A stretch of DNA of 64,000 bases from Schizochytrium sp. CCTCC M209059 (taxonomy: Eukaryota > Sar > Bigyra > Thraustochytrida > Thraustochytriidae). The translations under genes and the position numbers were made by a program. The DNA is taken from the NCBI GenBank assembly GCA_000818945.1, contig KN805459.1:1-64000 (forward strand), in the 5' to 3' direction. Numbering within the stretch: position 1 is the stretch's first letter; each line of letters begins with the position of its first letter. The notes below the pieces were generated by a model. The model made no database searches. It was given only the letters and a program-made list of their open reading frames with translations, and had not been told where the DNA came from. Below, in pieces: positions 40,101 through 49,900 of the stretch.

Positions 40101-42266
40101 ACAGGTGTCGCCATGGAGGCCGTGTCTGAAGGTCTGTCTCACCGCGAGGGACCACGTAGGGCGATTCAGCTGCGCGACAAGCGCATGCGCTATCTCTTCG
40201 ATGTCGAGAAGATCGCTGATATTAGCGCAGCGCAGGGCGTCCCCTTGCTCGAACGCGGAAGTGCTATCAGCAACGAGTCGTGGGCGACGCGGACCATTTT
40301 TCTCAACAACATTCCTGCGGGCTTCGACGAGGCTACCTTGGGAGAAATCATGAGCTCCGTCTATGGCCCTGTTGAACGCGTTGCAATTCACATGGAGCAG
40401 TCGATCCCAGAGTTGCCCGCGCATCAGCGCGAAAAGAAGCGAGCGACGACGACGTCGACCCTGAGCTCCAAGTCTGCGCCGAGTTGGCTGCACGATATGC
40501 GCGACGAGGCGATGCCTTCGCTCCAAACGCTGAGTAAGACCATGACGCGCGCCAAGGACCGACTTGAGCACCTCGAAAGCATGGCTTCGATGTACATGCG
40601 ACATACACAAGATCAGGCATATTGGCTAGAAGGAAACTGGAACAAGGCCGACCTCGTTGTTTCTTCCATGCAAAGCGAGTCGCAAGCACTCGAGGACGAT
40701 GATCCGCAGGTGTCGCTGGCAGCGGTGAACAAAATGTCGCGCCAAGACCTTGCCAAGGTGCCTTCCTCAGAGCTCAATGCAGGTCTCGTGTATCTGGGCG
40801 CGGAGTGCGACGACACGCTGCGAGCATTGCGGGAGCTGAAGAAGCGCCTCAAGCTCGCAGAGCGTGGCGTCCAGCGCGCCTGGCAACAGCTCGAGAGCGT
40901 CTCGCCAAAGACGAAATGGCCTCAAAGCGTCGGCGAGCTTGCGGGTCCTGTACCAGAGCACATCGGTGGCCAGGTTCTCGATAACTACATTGGACAACGC
41001 GAAAAGTTCGTCGAGGCGCTCACCTGGGCCAACGTACTGCTTCGGACATTGCCTGATGAACATCGGGCGCTGGCGGAGAAAATGGAATCTGTTCTTGACC
41101 TTGTCAACGAGACCCAGCGCCGCCGTCGCGTAGTGGAAGCTGCACTCGGGGGCGACCGTCTCTTCGATCTGGAAAGCTCGTTTGCGTCGGGCGAAGACGA
41201 AACCCGCGCGAAAATGGCGGGCAGCGAAGGCAGCGATACTTTCGTGAGCCGGGGCAGACTTCAAGGCTTAAGGGGTGAACACTCGCTCTTGCAAACACCC
41301 TCGTCATCGACCAGTGCTTCGACGTCGGCTAGCGCAGGAGGATCTTGGTTTGGCGCCGACGACTATGAGGACGGCGCCGACGTGACGGCCGAGGACGACG
41401 ATGACGCTGAGGACGATGATGGCGACGAGGAACTTGATGGCAACAGCAATTCCGGCAGCAGCGGCGCAGGCCGTGAATCAGAAAACGCGGGTCGCTCTAG
41501 CAGCGGTGCGCGCGCTGACGGCGGGTCGTTCATTGAAGCTATTCCCGAAAACGAGATGGCTCATCTCTTGAACTTTACAGAATGGTACAACTCCGTTCAG
41601 GACCCAGACTACGCCACGCGCATGAAGCAGGCTCAGGAGATCCAGCGCGCCTCCAAGATTGGCCGAAACCGGGGCGCCAGCCCGCGCGACACTCTTAAAA
41701 AGGTGTACAATGAAATCGTGTCGCGCACGGGCGCGTACGCATTCGTCACCTTCGCTGACGACGATTCCTATGCCAATGCCATGAGCACATCCAACCGGAC
41801 GTTTGGAATCACTCTTTCTGGTCCTGCGTCCCGCGTTCAGGGCACGACGCAAGACTTTGTGCAGTTGGAAGAGGGCAGCATCAAAAAGTACAAGACGGTC
41901 AAGTGTGAGGTGCAGCCGGCTACAGAGAAGGTAAATCTCTACGTACGCGGCATGCGGAATGGTCTCAGTGCTGCCGAGGTGGCCAATGTTTTGCAGGGCC
42001 ATCTCGAGCCGGCCTTCCCTGGTATTCGGCTCAACTTTGGCCGGGATGCCAAGGTCCTAACGGATGGTAGCTGTGTGTTGCGCTTCTTCACCTTTGCGGA
42101 GTCGCTTGCGGCATATGAGGCCCTTAATGGCCGTGCTGTGCTCGGCTCTCCGCTTGTGGTGGGCTGGAGCGTCAAGCAGGACCCACGCGGGGCCAATAGG
42201 AAACGTCGCAAGTACTGGTACACGTCGCGGCACCCGAACCCCCTTGACTCTTTTGTGAGGTCGTAG
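37149..42266 (+). CDS. Large RRM-containing protein, possibly mitochondrial
   Basis: The product has 1705 residues. The ATG at 37149 has a good context (CAACCATGG). Residues 1-45 are Arg/Ala-rich, without acidic residues, ending RRRFAGSM, which fits a mitochondrial presequence. Residues about 45-1040 form an unrecognised, mostly helical region. From 1049 comes an RRM start (TIFLNNIP, helix, VERVAIHM). Then a stretch of about 430 residues intervenes, helical and acidic, with Ser/Asp runs around 1375-1455. RNP1-like GAYAFVTFADDDSYANAM follows at 1528. A complete second RRM (VNLYVRGMRNGLS... to LGSPLVVGWSVK) occupies about 1595-1680, and the tail is basic. RNA binding is a reasonable inference; the target and compartment are not shown. 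It could be a mitochondrial RNA-processing or ribosome-assembly factor. Confidence 0.82.
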   Translation: MVGARVGPQVRALLAQRPWAAVAGVPPQVSVLNTSRRRFAGSMTSSSSSSSSSILSTPVSTTTTTNTSTSTTNPLEDALDSKPALAGSTSINTAMTAATTATAMREQVSVPRSGLPAGDELSRLVEDAIRMDLYREERAALYRMRKTHEDLSGVSKDSNGTYKFDLIDSFGRRTSRSGFRNEAEAKAAFETAQKRYLGLGLLEAFKKRISGGRKLDTVVEEYLKSELHQQSGLLEDVWNQLRSSYGEQTLSSAGEYPTLIDKAQVVRMTEQEHLDTNRKIVQHASKLFVGEVDSETSHLAKVIAARLRQLNHAVSRSSRDPARPYAMAFNFVTQPNSTMRDFIDVVSEFQYRSAGLQSEAVFPLIAEVLKVDRLPVLESIKSPEQRDLALSVCDFSFSKPDFPLRIEEAIPNESSRSDTELFKEYERGFAASNKTAKSLLLRTRSNLSATLGHNLDAELRTLVEATSPFPIPGSTQVDATAVPREGVFSEFLISRSRDIVRLHDAVRKTEVGDKVLAPFAVWSDPLARKAAEKSAELRALVHEEIAPVLSAYREDTMGQKSTSSVKLTQVAPDAEDNNDDLLTLSETSTKTSAPDGTALASRPGPDVNVDQVVDVLTNKLSFRARQDVFALIRTVAGGGKQSGHRVFMLVEAMVNAMGDKAPEVMPTLIKFFDLDPFWYVASVGHLNAKVEAIEAFVAPELVSMRESAKIKVPTVHRSLSLYDREKAIYIKEVDAVERPNRSGLAFDPHRDTQSMTTEQILHHHYEGLPEARGVEIEPSPRMLREAAAAGEEFPTQTGYEWLGCDGLWYETYDDAIRTWYTPDIVGDFGEVADEARLILCLRRQHELAFDSAELLGLHRAVRPESGDNLERALLRIVRSIATPSERMALDRLLGKIWLESRIVLNPAGHCMTIGRSKPLHRLYTPFHAQFGEERCKLLYPCIMQNVLGVTPERVTAVNAILNPTHDFEDFDQDADGKSNGWQPRTGVAMEAVSEGLSHREGPRRAIQLRDKRMRYLFDVEKIADISAAQGVPLLERGSAISNESWATRTIFLNNIPAGFDEATLGEIMSSVYGPVERVAIHMEQSIPELPAHQREKKRATTTSTLSSKSAPSWLHDMRDEAMPSLQTLSKTMTRAKDRLEHLESMASMYMRHTQDQAYWLEGNWNKADLVVSSMQSESQALEDDDPQVSLAAVNKMSRQDLAKVPSSELNAGLVYLGAECDDTLRALRELKKRLKLAERGVQRAWQQLESVSPKTKWPQSVGELAGPVPEHIGGQVLDNYIGQREKFVEALTWANVLLRTLPDEHRALAEKMESVLDLVNETQRRRRVVEAALGGDRLFDLESSFASGEDETRAKMAGSEGSDTFVSRGRLQGLRGEHSLLQTPSSSTSASTSASAGGSWFGADDYEDGADVTAEDDDDAEDDDGDEELDGNSNSGSSGAGRESENAGRSSSGARADGGSFIEAIPENEMAHLLNFTEWYNSVQDPDYATRMKQAQEIQRASKIGRNRGASPRDTLKKVYNEIVSRTGAYAFVTFADDDSYANAMSTSNRTFGITLSGPASRVQGTTQDFVQLEEGSIKKYKTVKCEVQPATEKVNLYVRGMRNGLSAAEVANVLQGHLEPAFPGIRLNFGRDAKVLTDGSCVLRFFTFAESLAAYEALNGRAVLGSPLVVGWSVKQDPRGANRKRRKYWYTSRHPNPLDSFVRS

Positions 42267-42647
42267 AGAACCTGCTTTGATGAGATTGCAAGCTGGCTGG
42301 CTGGCTGGCTGACTGGCTGACGAATGATATTTGAACGACCTTTGTTTCTCTTTTTGTCACAAGTGATTTTCGATTTGGTATTTAGGGCATCAAGCGGTCC
42401 TGGTCATCTTTTTTATAGACAAAATAATACAGACGAAGAGAAAGAGAGTCGATGGAACTTTAAACAAAGCCTTTTGGTATCACACTGGTCTCCGTAGGTG
42501 CATCGCTTTACGAAGTAAAAATAAGAGAGGATTTTTGTTACGTTACTGTAAAGCAAAGCTGTCTGTTGTGGGATCGGTTGCATCGCGCAAATCTTGAAAT
42601 ACAGCAGCAAACGAGACCATTTATTGAAAAGAAAAATACAAAGTGAC
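42267..42647. other. Convergent 3' spacer
   Basis: This spacer lies between the RRM gene (+) and the small spliced gene (-). A GGCT-type repeat (CTGG)n sits at 42292-42320 right after the stop. The rest is AT-rich 3' UTR-like sequence with no gene. Confidence 0.6.
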
Positions 42648-43087
42648 CTACACAGACGCGTTGATCTGCAAACGCAGTTCGTGCTCCTGCTGCATCATGA
42701 ATTGAAGCTGCTGTCGTGCCAGCGCTTGATCATGTGGGGCCATATATGGAATTTGCGTACGTAGTTGCTGTAGCCGCTGCGCAAGCTCTGCGTGCTGTGC
42801 CAATGCGTGTTCCCTTCGTGCGGCAGCCTGCGCAGAAGGTGGGCCCCTCTGCGGACCCCTCCGAGCTGCTCTGTCTCTCAAAAAGCTCATGTAGTAAAAC
42901 GAGAGTTCGTGCATTTGGCCCTGCTGTCTGCCAGAGTCTCCCTGCGCCGAGATGTGGTTCATCGTCTCACAGATGAGCCCGCGGGTCGCATCTTCGTCAA
43001 TCACGCATCATCCGTCAGGTCAGTCTCGGTCTTCATGCGCTGCGCAGATCATCGTGTCGTTCGCTTACCTTTGTTGTCCTGGTGCAT
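42648..43087 (-). CDS. Small Gln/Ala/Arg-rich helical protein with one intron
   Basis: I do not recognise the product. The open frame at 42648-43004 starts with GTG and has no suitable upstream ATG in frame. A spliced model solves this: exon 1 is 43087-43069 (ATG CAC CAG GAC AAC AAA G) and exon 2 is 42991-42648. Together they give 120 residues starting MHQDNKDATRGL. The middle holds a hydrophobic/aromatic stretch (MHELSFYYMSFLRDR, about 32-46). The second half is a Gln/Ala/Leu-rich helix (about 65-118), probably coiled coil. It may be a subunit of a larger complex, but this is not shown. The intron signals are good (see separate entry). It is the only coding intron I can support in the window. 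Confidence 0.6.
42992..43068 (-). other. 77-nt spliceosomal intron in the small helical-protein gene
   Basis: On the minus strand it begins GTAAGC (43068 downward) and ends GAAG (last base 42992). Two overlapping CTGAC branch-point words (ACTGACCTGAC) lie about 30-38 nt before the acceptor. Removing it joins AAA-G to AT-GCG, keeps the frame and supplies an ATG. Confidence 0.65.
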
Positions 43088-43970
43088 GGCGGCGTGCAGT
43101 ACGTTTCGTGCCAAGACGTCGCTCCAAAAGCAGGAGAAAGAAACTATCAGCTACACAAAGATGCCAGCAGGCAAGCAAGCAAGCAAGCGAGCAAGCACAC
43201 CGACCGAGCTCTCGTCCAGCCTCGCGCCGCCCCCTTGCTCGACTGGCGCCCGTCTCTTGGCCGCGCGCGTCCCTCCCCGCTTTCTTCGTTCACGTATGCG
43301 TGCGCAGTACGTAGTACTTTTGCCTGTAGGAGCGGACAGTCCGACGAATACCAACGCGGCCGCTGCCGCTGCTGCCGCCGCCGCTCCTTCGCTCCTTCGC
43401 CCGCCGCCTGCCTGCCTCGCTGCCTCGCGCAAGCCCGCCGGCGCCCGCGCCCGCGCTCGCGCTCGACCTCCGCGCAAGCCCGCCCGAGTGAAGGCGCTTT
43501 GTCTGCCGGCGTCCTCCTTTCCTTCGTTCTTTCGTTCGTTCGTTCGTTCGTTCATTCATTCGTTCACTCGATCATTCGTTCTTTCGTCCATTCTCTCTCG
43601 GTTGCTGGCGAGAGCACTGCAGACGGCAGAGGCGGGGAGTGGCCCCGCACCCCGCTCCACACTGTGGACCGCAGCCAGCTCGATACAGCGTGGTTGTGGG
43701 GCGGCGTGGGGGAGGCGGGGGGGACCCGCGCGGCGCGACGCGAGCAAGCTTGGCTTGGCTGGGCCTTGACGACGATCGGAACGCCTCGCTCGCCGGGCGC
43801 GGCAAAGCCGAAAGCGAGGAGGGCAGACGGTAGCGGCGCGGAGAGGCGAGACGCGGCGCTGCAGCGGAGACTGGCTGGCTGGCTTGCTGTGTGGCTTGCG
43901 AGCTGCAAAGACTGGGAAAGTAGCGAGACGGATCTCCCGACGAGGAAGGAGGGAGAGGGCGAGGAAGAAG
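43088..43970. other. Divergent promoter region, small gene / DUF2855 gene
   Basis: GC-rich spacer. A GCAAGCAAGCAAGC repeat lies at 43169-43195 and a TTCG/TTCA tetranucleotide tract at about 43525-43585. Long forward and reverse frames here translate these repeats (for example SFVRSFVHSFVHS) and are not counted as genes. Confidence 0.55.
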
Positions 43971-45116
43971 ATGAGCGAGTTTCTCGTCGGGCGCGACGCG
44001 CTGTCGAGGACCCAGGTACGACAACGAACGGCGCTCGAGATCAGAGAAGGCGAGGTCCTCGTCGAGATTGAAAAGTGCGCCTTTACCGCGAACAATGTCA
44101 CGTACGGGCTCAGCGGCGAGAATATGCGGTACTTTGATTTTTTCCCCACCGGGAGCGCGTACCTCGCGGCGATCCCCAGCTGGGGCATCGCGCGCGTCGT
44201 GGTTTCTCGCGCGGAAGGCATCCGAGTTGGTGAGCGCCTCTATGGTTTCCTCCCCTACGCTCAGTACGCTGTGCTGAAGGCTTCGACTGTGCGTCCCAAC
44301 CAGTTTATTGACCTCTCCCCGCATCGCCGGGACCTTGCGCGCATCTACAACACCTACTCGCGCATTGATGCCCAGCAAGATCCGCTGTACGTCTCGCGGG
44401 GTCTGGAGGACTTGATGATCCTCATGCGCCCTCTCTTCCTCACGTCTTGGCTGCTCATGGACTATGCCGCGAATGACATGGCCAACGAATCGCAAGGGAC
44501 GGTCCTGCTCACCTCTGCAAGCAGCAAGACTGCAATTGGGATGGCGTATCTGCTCAAATACCATCGTCCTGAAAACTCCAACGCGGATCTGCGCACGGTG
44601 GGCCTGACGAGCGCCAGCAATGTTGATTTTGTCAAACGAATCGGTCTCTACGATGAGGTTGTTGCCTACGATGACGCAGAGACATTTCTTGGCGCTTCCA
44701 ACGAGAATGCCGAGGCCATGCGCAAACATAAAGGTCTACTTGTGGACATGTCGGGCAATGGCAAGGTCTTGCAGACGGTTCTTTCGTGCCTCCCGAACGC
44801 TTCGTGCTGCCGCGTGGGTCTCACGCACTGGGACCAGGATAGCCAAGGTCCTGGGAAATTCTTCTTTGCTCCCACGTATGCGGAGGAGGTCGTCCGCCGA
44901 ATTGGCGCAGCCACTTTTGACAAGACCACGCGCGAGTCTTTCGCAGCATATCTAGAGGATGTACAGCGGAACAACTGGTGCCAGGTGCAAAAGGTTGTTG
45001 GCGCAGATGCCTTCAAGCGCGAATTCGCTTCTGCCCTCGAGACGGGCTTTGATCCCTCGCAGGGCATGGTGGTCACGCTCTGGCCTTCTCCGGACGTCTC
45101 AAGTGCAAAGCTCTGA
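43971..45116 (+). CDS. DUF2855-family protein
   Basis: The product has 381 residues starting MSEFLVGRD. Hallmarks of DUF2855 are present: GEVLVEIEKCAFTANNVTYG (about 24-43), then RYFDFFPTGSA, SWGIARVVVSRAEGIRVGERLYGFLPYAQY and RIYNTYSR. A Rossmann-like segment TVLLTSASSKTAIGMAYLL follows at about 176-194. The whole resembles a zinc-free medium-chain dehydrogenase/reductase (GroES-like domain then nucleotide-binding fold). That comparison is mine and the family's substrate is unknown. The ATG at 43971 follows a purine-rich leader; the in-frame ATG at 43884 would add 29 Arg-rich residues without family support. Its 3' end faces the neighbouring hydrolase gene across 102 bp. Confidence 0.85.
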   Translation: MSEFLVGRDALSRTQVRQRTALEIREGEVLVEIEKCAFTANNVTYGLSGENMRYFDFFPTGSAYLAAIPSWGIARVVVSRAEGIRVGERLYGFLPYAQYAVLKASTVRPNQFIDLSPHRRDLARIYNTYSRIDAQQDPLYVSRGLEDLMILMRPLFLTSWLLMDYAANDMANESQGTVLLTSASSKTAIGMAYLLKYHRPENSNADLRTVGLTSASNVDFVKRIGLYDEVVAYDDAETFLGASNENAEAMRKHKGLLVDMSGNGKVLQTVLSCLPNASCCRVGLTHWDQDSQGPGKFFFAPTYAEEVVRRIGAATFDKTTRESFAAYLEDVQRNNWCQVQKVVGADAFKREFASALETGFDPSQGMVVTLWPSPDVSSAKL

Positions 45117-45218
45117 TGATGTGGTGTGTTGCGAGCATCCTGAATAATCTCTCTGACGAACGAACGAAACAGAACAAATGAAAGAATCGTGTCTCTATTT
45201 ACTTTACATACACAGAAT

Positions 45219-46106
45219 TCAATGTCGACTTTTTCGGGGCGCGTGCAGTTCGTTGCGTACAAATGCTGCGGTCAGAGCGGCCGTAGCAGGCTGCGTGATG
45301 ATACTCCAGTGGTTACAGTCGCGTACTTCCTCGAGCGTGCACTTGGCTCGACGCGGAGAATTGAAAATAGCAAACGCGTCGCCCTTGAGAAGGGGGAGCT
45401 CGTTTTGTGGCATTAGCAAGAGCATTCGTTCCTTGTACGACGCCAGTCGCGAAGAATTGGCCAACGCAAACTGGCTTGCTGGGACGTCCGTGCCGACAAC
45501 GCGACTCACGTATGCAGGACCCACGCGAGGAACCATGCTGGACAAATTCTCGAGATCGTAAATTCCGCTCACGCCAATAATGCCTCGCACACATCCGTCA
45601 CGAAACGCGAGTCCGGCATGCATGGCGAGAAAAGCACCTGCCGAATGCCCTGCCACATAGACTTGATCGGGATCGCCGCCAAACGACGCTGCGTTGGCGC
45701 GAGCCCAGCAGACTGCCTTTGTCACATCTGCAATCTGCTCTTGTAGAGATACACTCGCTCCCATTCGATAGCCGGCAGACATCACTGTAATCCCATGCGT
45801 TTCCGCGCACATTTCAGAAAATTTTACAATGCTCGGCAGCTTTCGCGACCCGAGCTTGAATCCGCCACCGTGTAGCATCAGCAGAACTGGAGTAGGTGAT
45901 CGTGGAAACGGGACAACAGCTTCGCCGGGAACAAAGACGTCAACTTGCAAACTTGGATCTTTCTCGGACGTGTACATTACGTCGGGCCAGCACAAGATTT
46001 GCGATGCTTCGTAGGACTTTGTCTTGCCCACATTCACGAGACCCTCTGCGCCAGAGGGTAAGAGCGCGCGGGTCACGAGTTCCTTGACTTGAGCACGCCA
46101 CGCCAT
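45219..46106 (-). CDS. Alpha/beta hydrolase (carboxylesterase-like)
   Basis: The product has 295 residues. The oxyanion motif HGGGFKLGS starts at His79, the nucleophile elbow GHSAG gives Ser155, and the catalytic histidine is probably His266 in RDCNHWS. This order is typical of HGG-type esterases, including isoprenylcysteine methylesterase and kynurenine formamidase relatives. The acid residue is less clear: the expected strand reads LLMPQNELP, with Glu236 where Asp is usual. There is no signal peptide. The substrate cannot be named. The open frame begins with GTG at 46226; the first ATG is 46106 (MAWRAQVKEL). The 3' end is convergent with the DUF2855 gene. Confidence 0.85.
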   Translation of the reverse strand: MAWRAQVKELVTRALLPSGAEGLVNVGKTKSYEASQILCWPDVMYTSEKDPSLQVDVFVPGEAVVPFPRSPTPVLLMLHGGGFKLGSRKLPSIVKFSEMCAETHGITVMSAGYRMGASVSLQEQIADVTKAVCWARANAASFGGDPDQVYVAGHSAGAFLAMHAGLAFRDGCVRGIIGVSGIYDLENLSSMVPRVGPAYVSRVVGTDVPASQFALANSSRLASYKERMLLLMPQNELPLLKGDAFAIFNSPRRAKCTLEEVRDCNHWSIITQPATAALTAAFVRNELHAPRKSRH

Positions 46107-46957
46107 TTGCCTGATCTTGCTAAGCCTCGGTTCCACCGTCCGGCAGGCCCCTCCGAGCAAGCGGTATCGAGCTTCGAGGCCACCTCGATGCCACGCGGCG
46201 GTGTGCACTCCTAATTGCGCTGCCACCTGCTGCCCCTCTCGTGTCGATCGCTGCGAGGTGCACGCACTGCCCTGACTTGCACAAGTTCGTGTTTTGGGCC
46301 TCGTTGTCTCTTTTCTCGCAGTGTGGTCAAATGTATCTTTTCAGGTCTTGGCGAGCTTCAAGCTTCAAGCCTCAGGCTTCGGGACAGCAAACAATTCTGT
46401 ACGTACAGCCCTCATCCTGGACGGCTTCAATCATAATATTTGAGGGCTTCGAATCATCCATGAGGCTTCGTCTCAAAGTTATAAAGTACCTAGACATGAG
46501 CTAACGCGTTGGCCAGCCTTGGGTGTGTTCAATGTTGTTTTCCAACGTTTTTACGCAAAAGTGATCAACGTGTCGTTCAGTATAGCGATTACTTGGCCTC
46601 CACGTTGTCGTCCGAGCACCAGTCGTCTCAGCGGCGCGCCCGTTCACGGGTGTAGTTGTAAATTCATTGAGAGGTTCATCAACAAAAATCAAAAGCTCGC
46701 TTGCGACGACCACGACATCTTTTTTTGGTCATGACCCTGGTGCTGTTCCCGGTCCTGGTGTATGTATACCTCAAGACTGGTTCTCTCTACTGCGCTTTCC
46801 TGCTCTTGATCAGACGCGCAATGTGGGTGAAAGTACAGAAATCAATGATCATGCATCCCAATCTCATGATCTCGACGAACTTTATGCTGTTGCTTCGATG
46901 ATCGATCGATCGATCGATCGACCGACAAAGGCGCAAGACGAAAAGATCCTCTGCGCC
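46107..46957. promoter_or_regulatory. Divergent region, hydrolase / TRAPPC11
   Basis: About 850 bp with no supportable gene. It is more AT-rich than its neighbours, with a (GATC)n run at 46901-46920. The TRAPPC11 frame is open back to 46667, but that part lacks family similarity and crosses the repeat. Confidence 0.5.
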
Positions 46958-49900
46958 ATGCGCGGCGCGGCGCTGCGGCCGCTGGTGGCGGTGGTGCAGG
47001 CGGACGCGGAGAAAAGCGGCCCCGGCGCAGAGCGCGCGGCAACAACACGGCACGCAGCGGGCGCCGCAGGCAAGGATGGCGCCGTCGTGGCAGCGGGCCT
47101 ACGGCACGGGCTCACCGAGACCCTGCGCGCGAGCGGCGTCGTGCTGCGCCCTGCCTCGCGGGCGCTCGATACCGCGGGAGAGAGCACGGACCCGAAACAG
47201 GGCGGCCACGACGGCGACCCCGCGGCAGGAGCTCTTCCCTCCGGCGAAAAGAATCATGAAGGCGCAAGCGCCAGCGATGATAACAGCAACGACGATTCTG
47301 GGGGCTTCGTCGTGCACGAGCGATCGATGCGCTTTGCTTACCCAACGAAAAAAGACGCAGCCATGCAACCTCAAGTGAGGCTCCAGGAAATGCAGCGAGG
47401 TGTTGACGCAGACACCTTGCAGCAACAGCAGCAACAGCAACAGTTTTCCGGTGGGACTGGCCGGAAGCCGCCCGCAGGGATCTTCTCTACATCCTGGATG
47501 GACAAACACCAGGGTCTCATCCCAAGCTGTGTCCTTCTTGTCTGTCAAGCAAATGCTTCTGACCGTGAAATTGGCGACAAAGTGGCCGAGCTTCGTCGAG
47601 GGCTTAAACAGTACGCGTCATTTGTTCGCATAATTGTCATTCTTTTTGCTGAGAGCGACGTGCCGTCCCAACTCGAGGTGCCTCACAAGCTAGAACAGGT
47701 TCAGCAGAGGACTAGTGCGCTCGCACGCGAACTCAAGCTCTCGCAAAACTGCGTGGTTGTTGTGAATAGTGCCGATGCGGCCGAGGCGCCGCTTGCGTCT
47801 CTGGCGCGAATCGTACGCAAGGAGTCTGCCGCATATTACACAGCAAAAGGCTTGCGCGCGCAACAACATCTTCTTCACTTGGGCCAACAACAGCATGGGA
47901 GCCGAAGCCGTAGTGTCGAGGCCTACTACGCCGCGACTGCTCGCTACAATCTCAAGATGGCACGCCTTTACGAGGCAACCTTTACCTTTGAAAAGGCACT
48001 CAAACATCACGAGCTCGCGTATCTAGCCTGCATGGAGCTTGCCTCCCGCAAATCCTCAAATCAGCCCACTCAAATGCAGACCGAGGAGCTTCTCGTTCAC
48101 GCGCCGGGCACCTACCCCGTCATGGAGATCAAGGCTGTTGCAGAAATATTGCACATTCGCCTCTGTCGGCTGCGTCTTTCGTCGAGCCAGAGTACCAAGG
48201 CCATATTAATGCAGTTCGACCGGCACATGCGCACCTTTCGTGCCCTCGAGGGGCCCGCCAGTCTCATCTTTCAGCACTGGGAATGGCTTGCAAATCAGCA
48301 TGTAGGGTTCTCGGGCCTCATTCACGAACTCGGTACTGCCGTCTCCCTTTCTGGGCTCTCCGCGTTCGATCGAGCGCGCTGCAACGTTGCATATCACATT
48401 CGTCTTGCAAGCCGTTTTGCCATCCGGCGCCGAGAGGCCGCGGGGGCGCTCGGTGTCGCCGGCCCTTCCGCTGCAAACGCCCAACAACTGCGCGAGCAAC
48501 TTGATTCCCTTACAAGTCAGCACAATGCTCGCGTCGAATCAAGCCGTTTTATGGGCGCGTATCCGGTGGTGACATCCTTGCAGAGCAATGCGTCCATTGA
48601 AGCATCGGTATCGAACTCTCTGACCCAGTGCGCAATATATCTCGAAGAGGCCAAGTGTGATCAGGGCGCCTTGGCGCTTCATTTACTTCGCAGAGTTCTC
48701 GCTCTATCCACCGAGACGAACAAGGATGCGCGCAGCGTCCGTCTGATCGCCGGAATCCGAGCCTGCATTGGCCGCGAACTTGTCCAAAGAGGGGCCATTG
48801 GACTGGCCATGCAGGACCTCCTCCACGCTGTCGCCGCCTTCAATCGCGATCAATGGTTCGCGCTCGCTGAGCCAGTTTTATCCGACATTGTTGACTCGGC
48901 GTCCAAGCTTTCTCCCGGCGAGGCTGACTTTGACATTGATGCTGTCTCCGAGCGTCGCAAAGTCATGCACAGCGCGCTTCGCCTCCTCTCCATGCGCGCT
49001 GTGCCGCCAGCGCGCAAGGCGGCTGTCGCCCGGCAGTTCCACACATGGCTCGCCACGCCCGTGCGCCGCGCAAAGGATGGCAACACGCCTGATGGTGCTC
49101 GTCTCAAACTTGGTTTCACACTCGATGATTTGGAAGATTCTCCCATTCAGTGGTCCGCATACTTTGACCGTCACGAAGCCGCAGTAGGCGACACGGTAGA
49201 GCTCATTGTACGAATACGGTCGACCTTTCACATCGAGACGCGCTTTCAAACCCTTTCCATGATCTTTAATGATTCGCGCTACGAGGTTCCTTTGACGCAA
49301 GGCCAACGCGAGGTGCGCTTCGCCGCGAACACAGAGCAGACTTTCAAGGTCCCTGTGCATCTCCTTGATTTGGGAAATCCCAAGCCGCGTTCTTCTTCTG
49401 CGGACGCAGGCGATATGTCGAGCCTTACGAGGCACCGCCAAGGCGGGCTCTTGGCTTCGTCGTCTCGTCGCGGTGTTCCCTTGACGCCCGTGCGCCTGCA
49501 GCTCAAGCTCGTGGCTGAGGAATCGACCACGATGGAGCCACCAGCTGGCTTTGCAATGTTCTCGGGCGTGTCTTTGTGGTCGTCTGCCCGAGAAGCCGCT
49601 AATGACCCGTTGCACTCCAGCGACACGGTGCTCAATCTAATCACAGCTTCGCCAAACCTCAACGGGGCCAGTAGAACCTCCCTCTCCTCTGCGATGCATG
49701 GCGCAACATCTCATGGTACATCTCGGCAGCAGAGCTCGACGCCAGCTCGGCCCTCGCGCTCCTTGGTGATTCGCCCCTTTGAAAGCTCGTTAGAGATCCG
49801 TCTTGAACATACAGGCTTCGCTTTGGTTGGTGAAATATTTGAGCTCGAGGCACAACTTTCTGCAGGCAAGGAATCAATCAGGGACGGCAAGCTCTGGGTC

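Noticed and set aside
43082..44071. 329-residue plus-strand ORF before the DUF2855 gene
   Set aside because: It translates TTCG and GCAA repeats and overlaps the DUF2855 frame.
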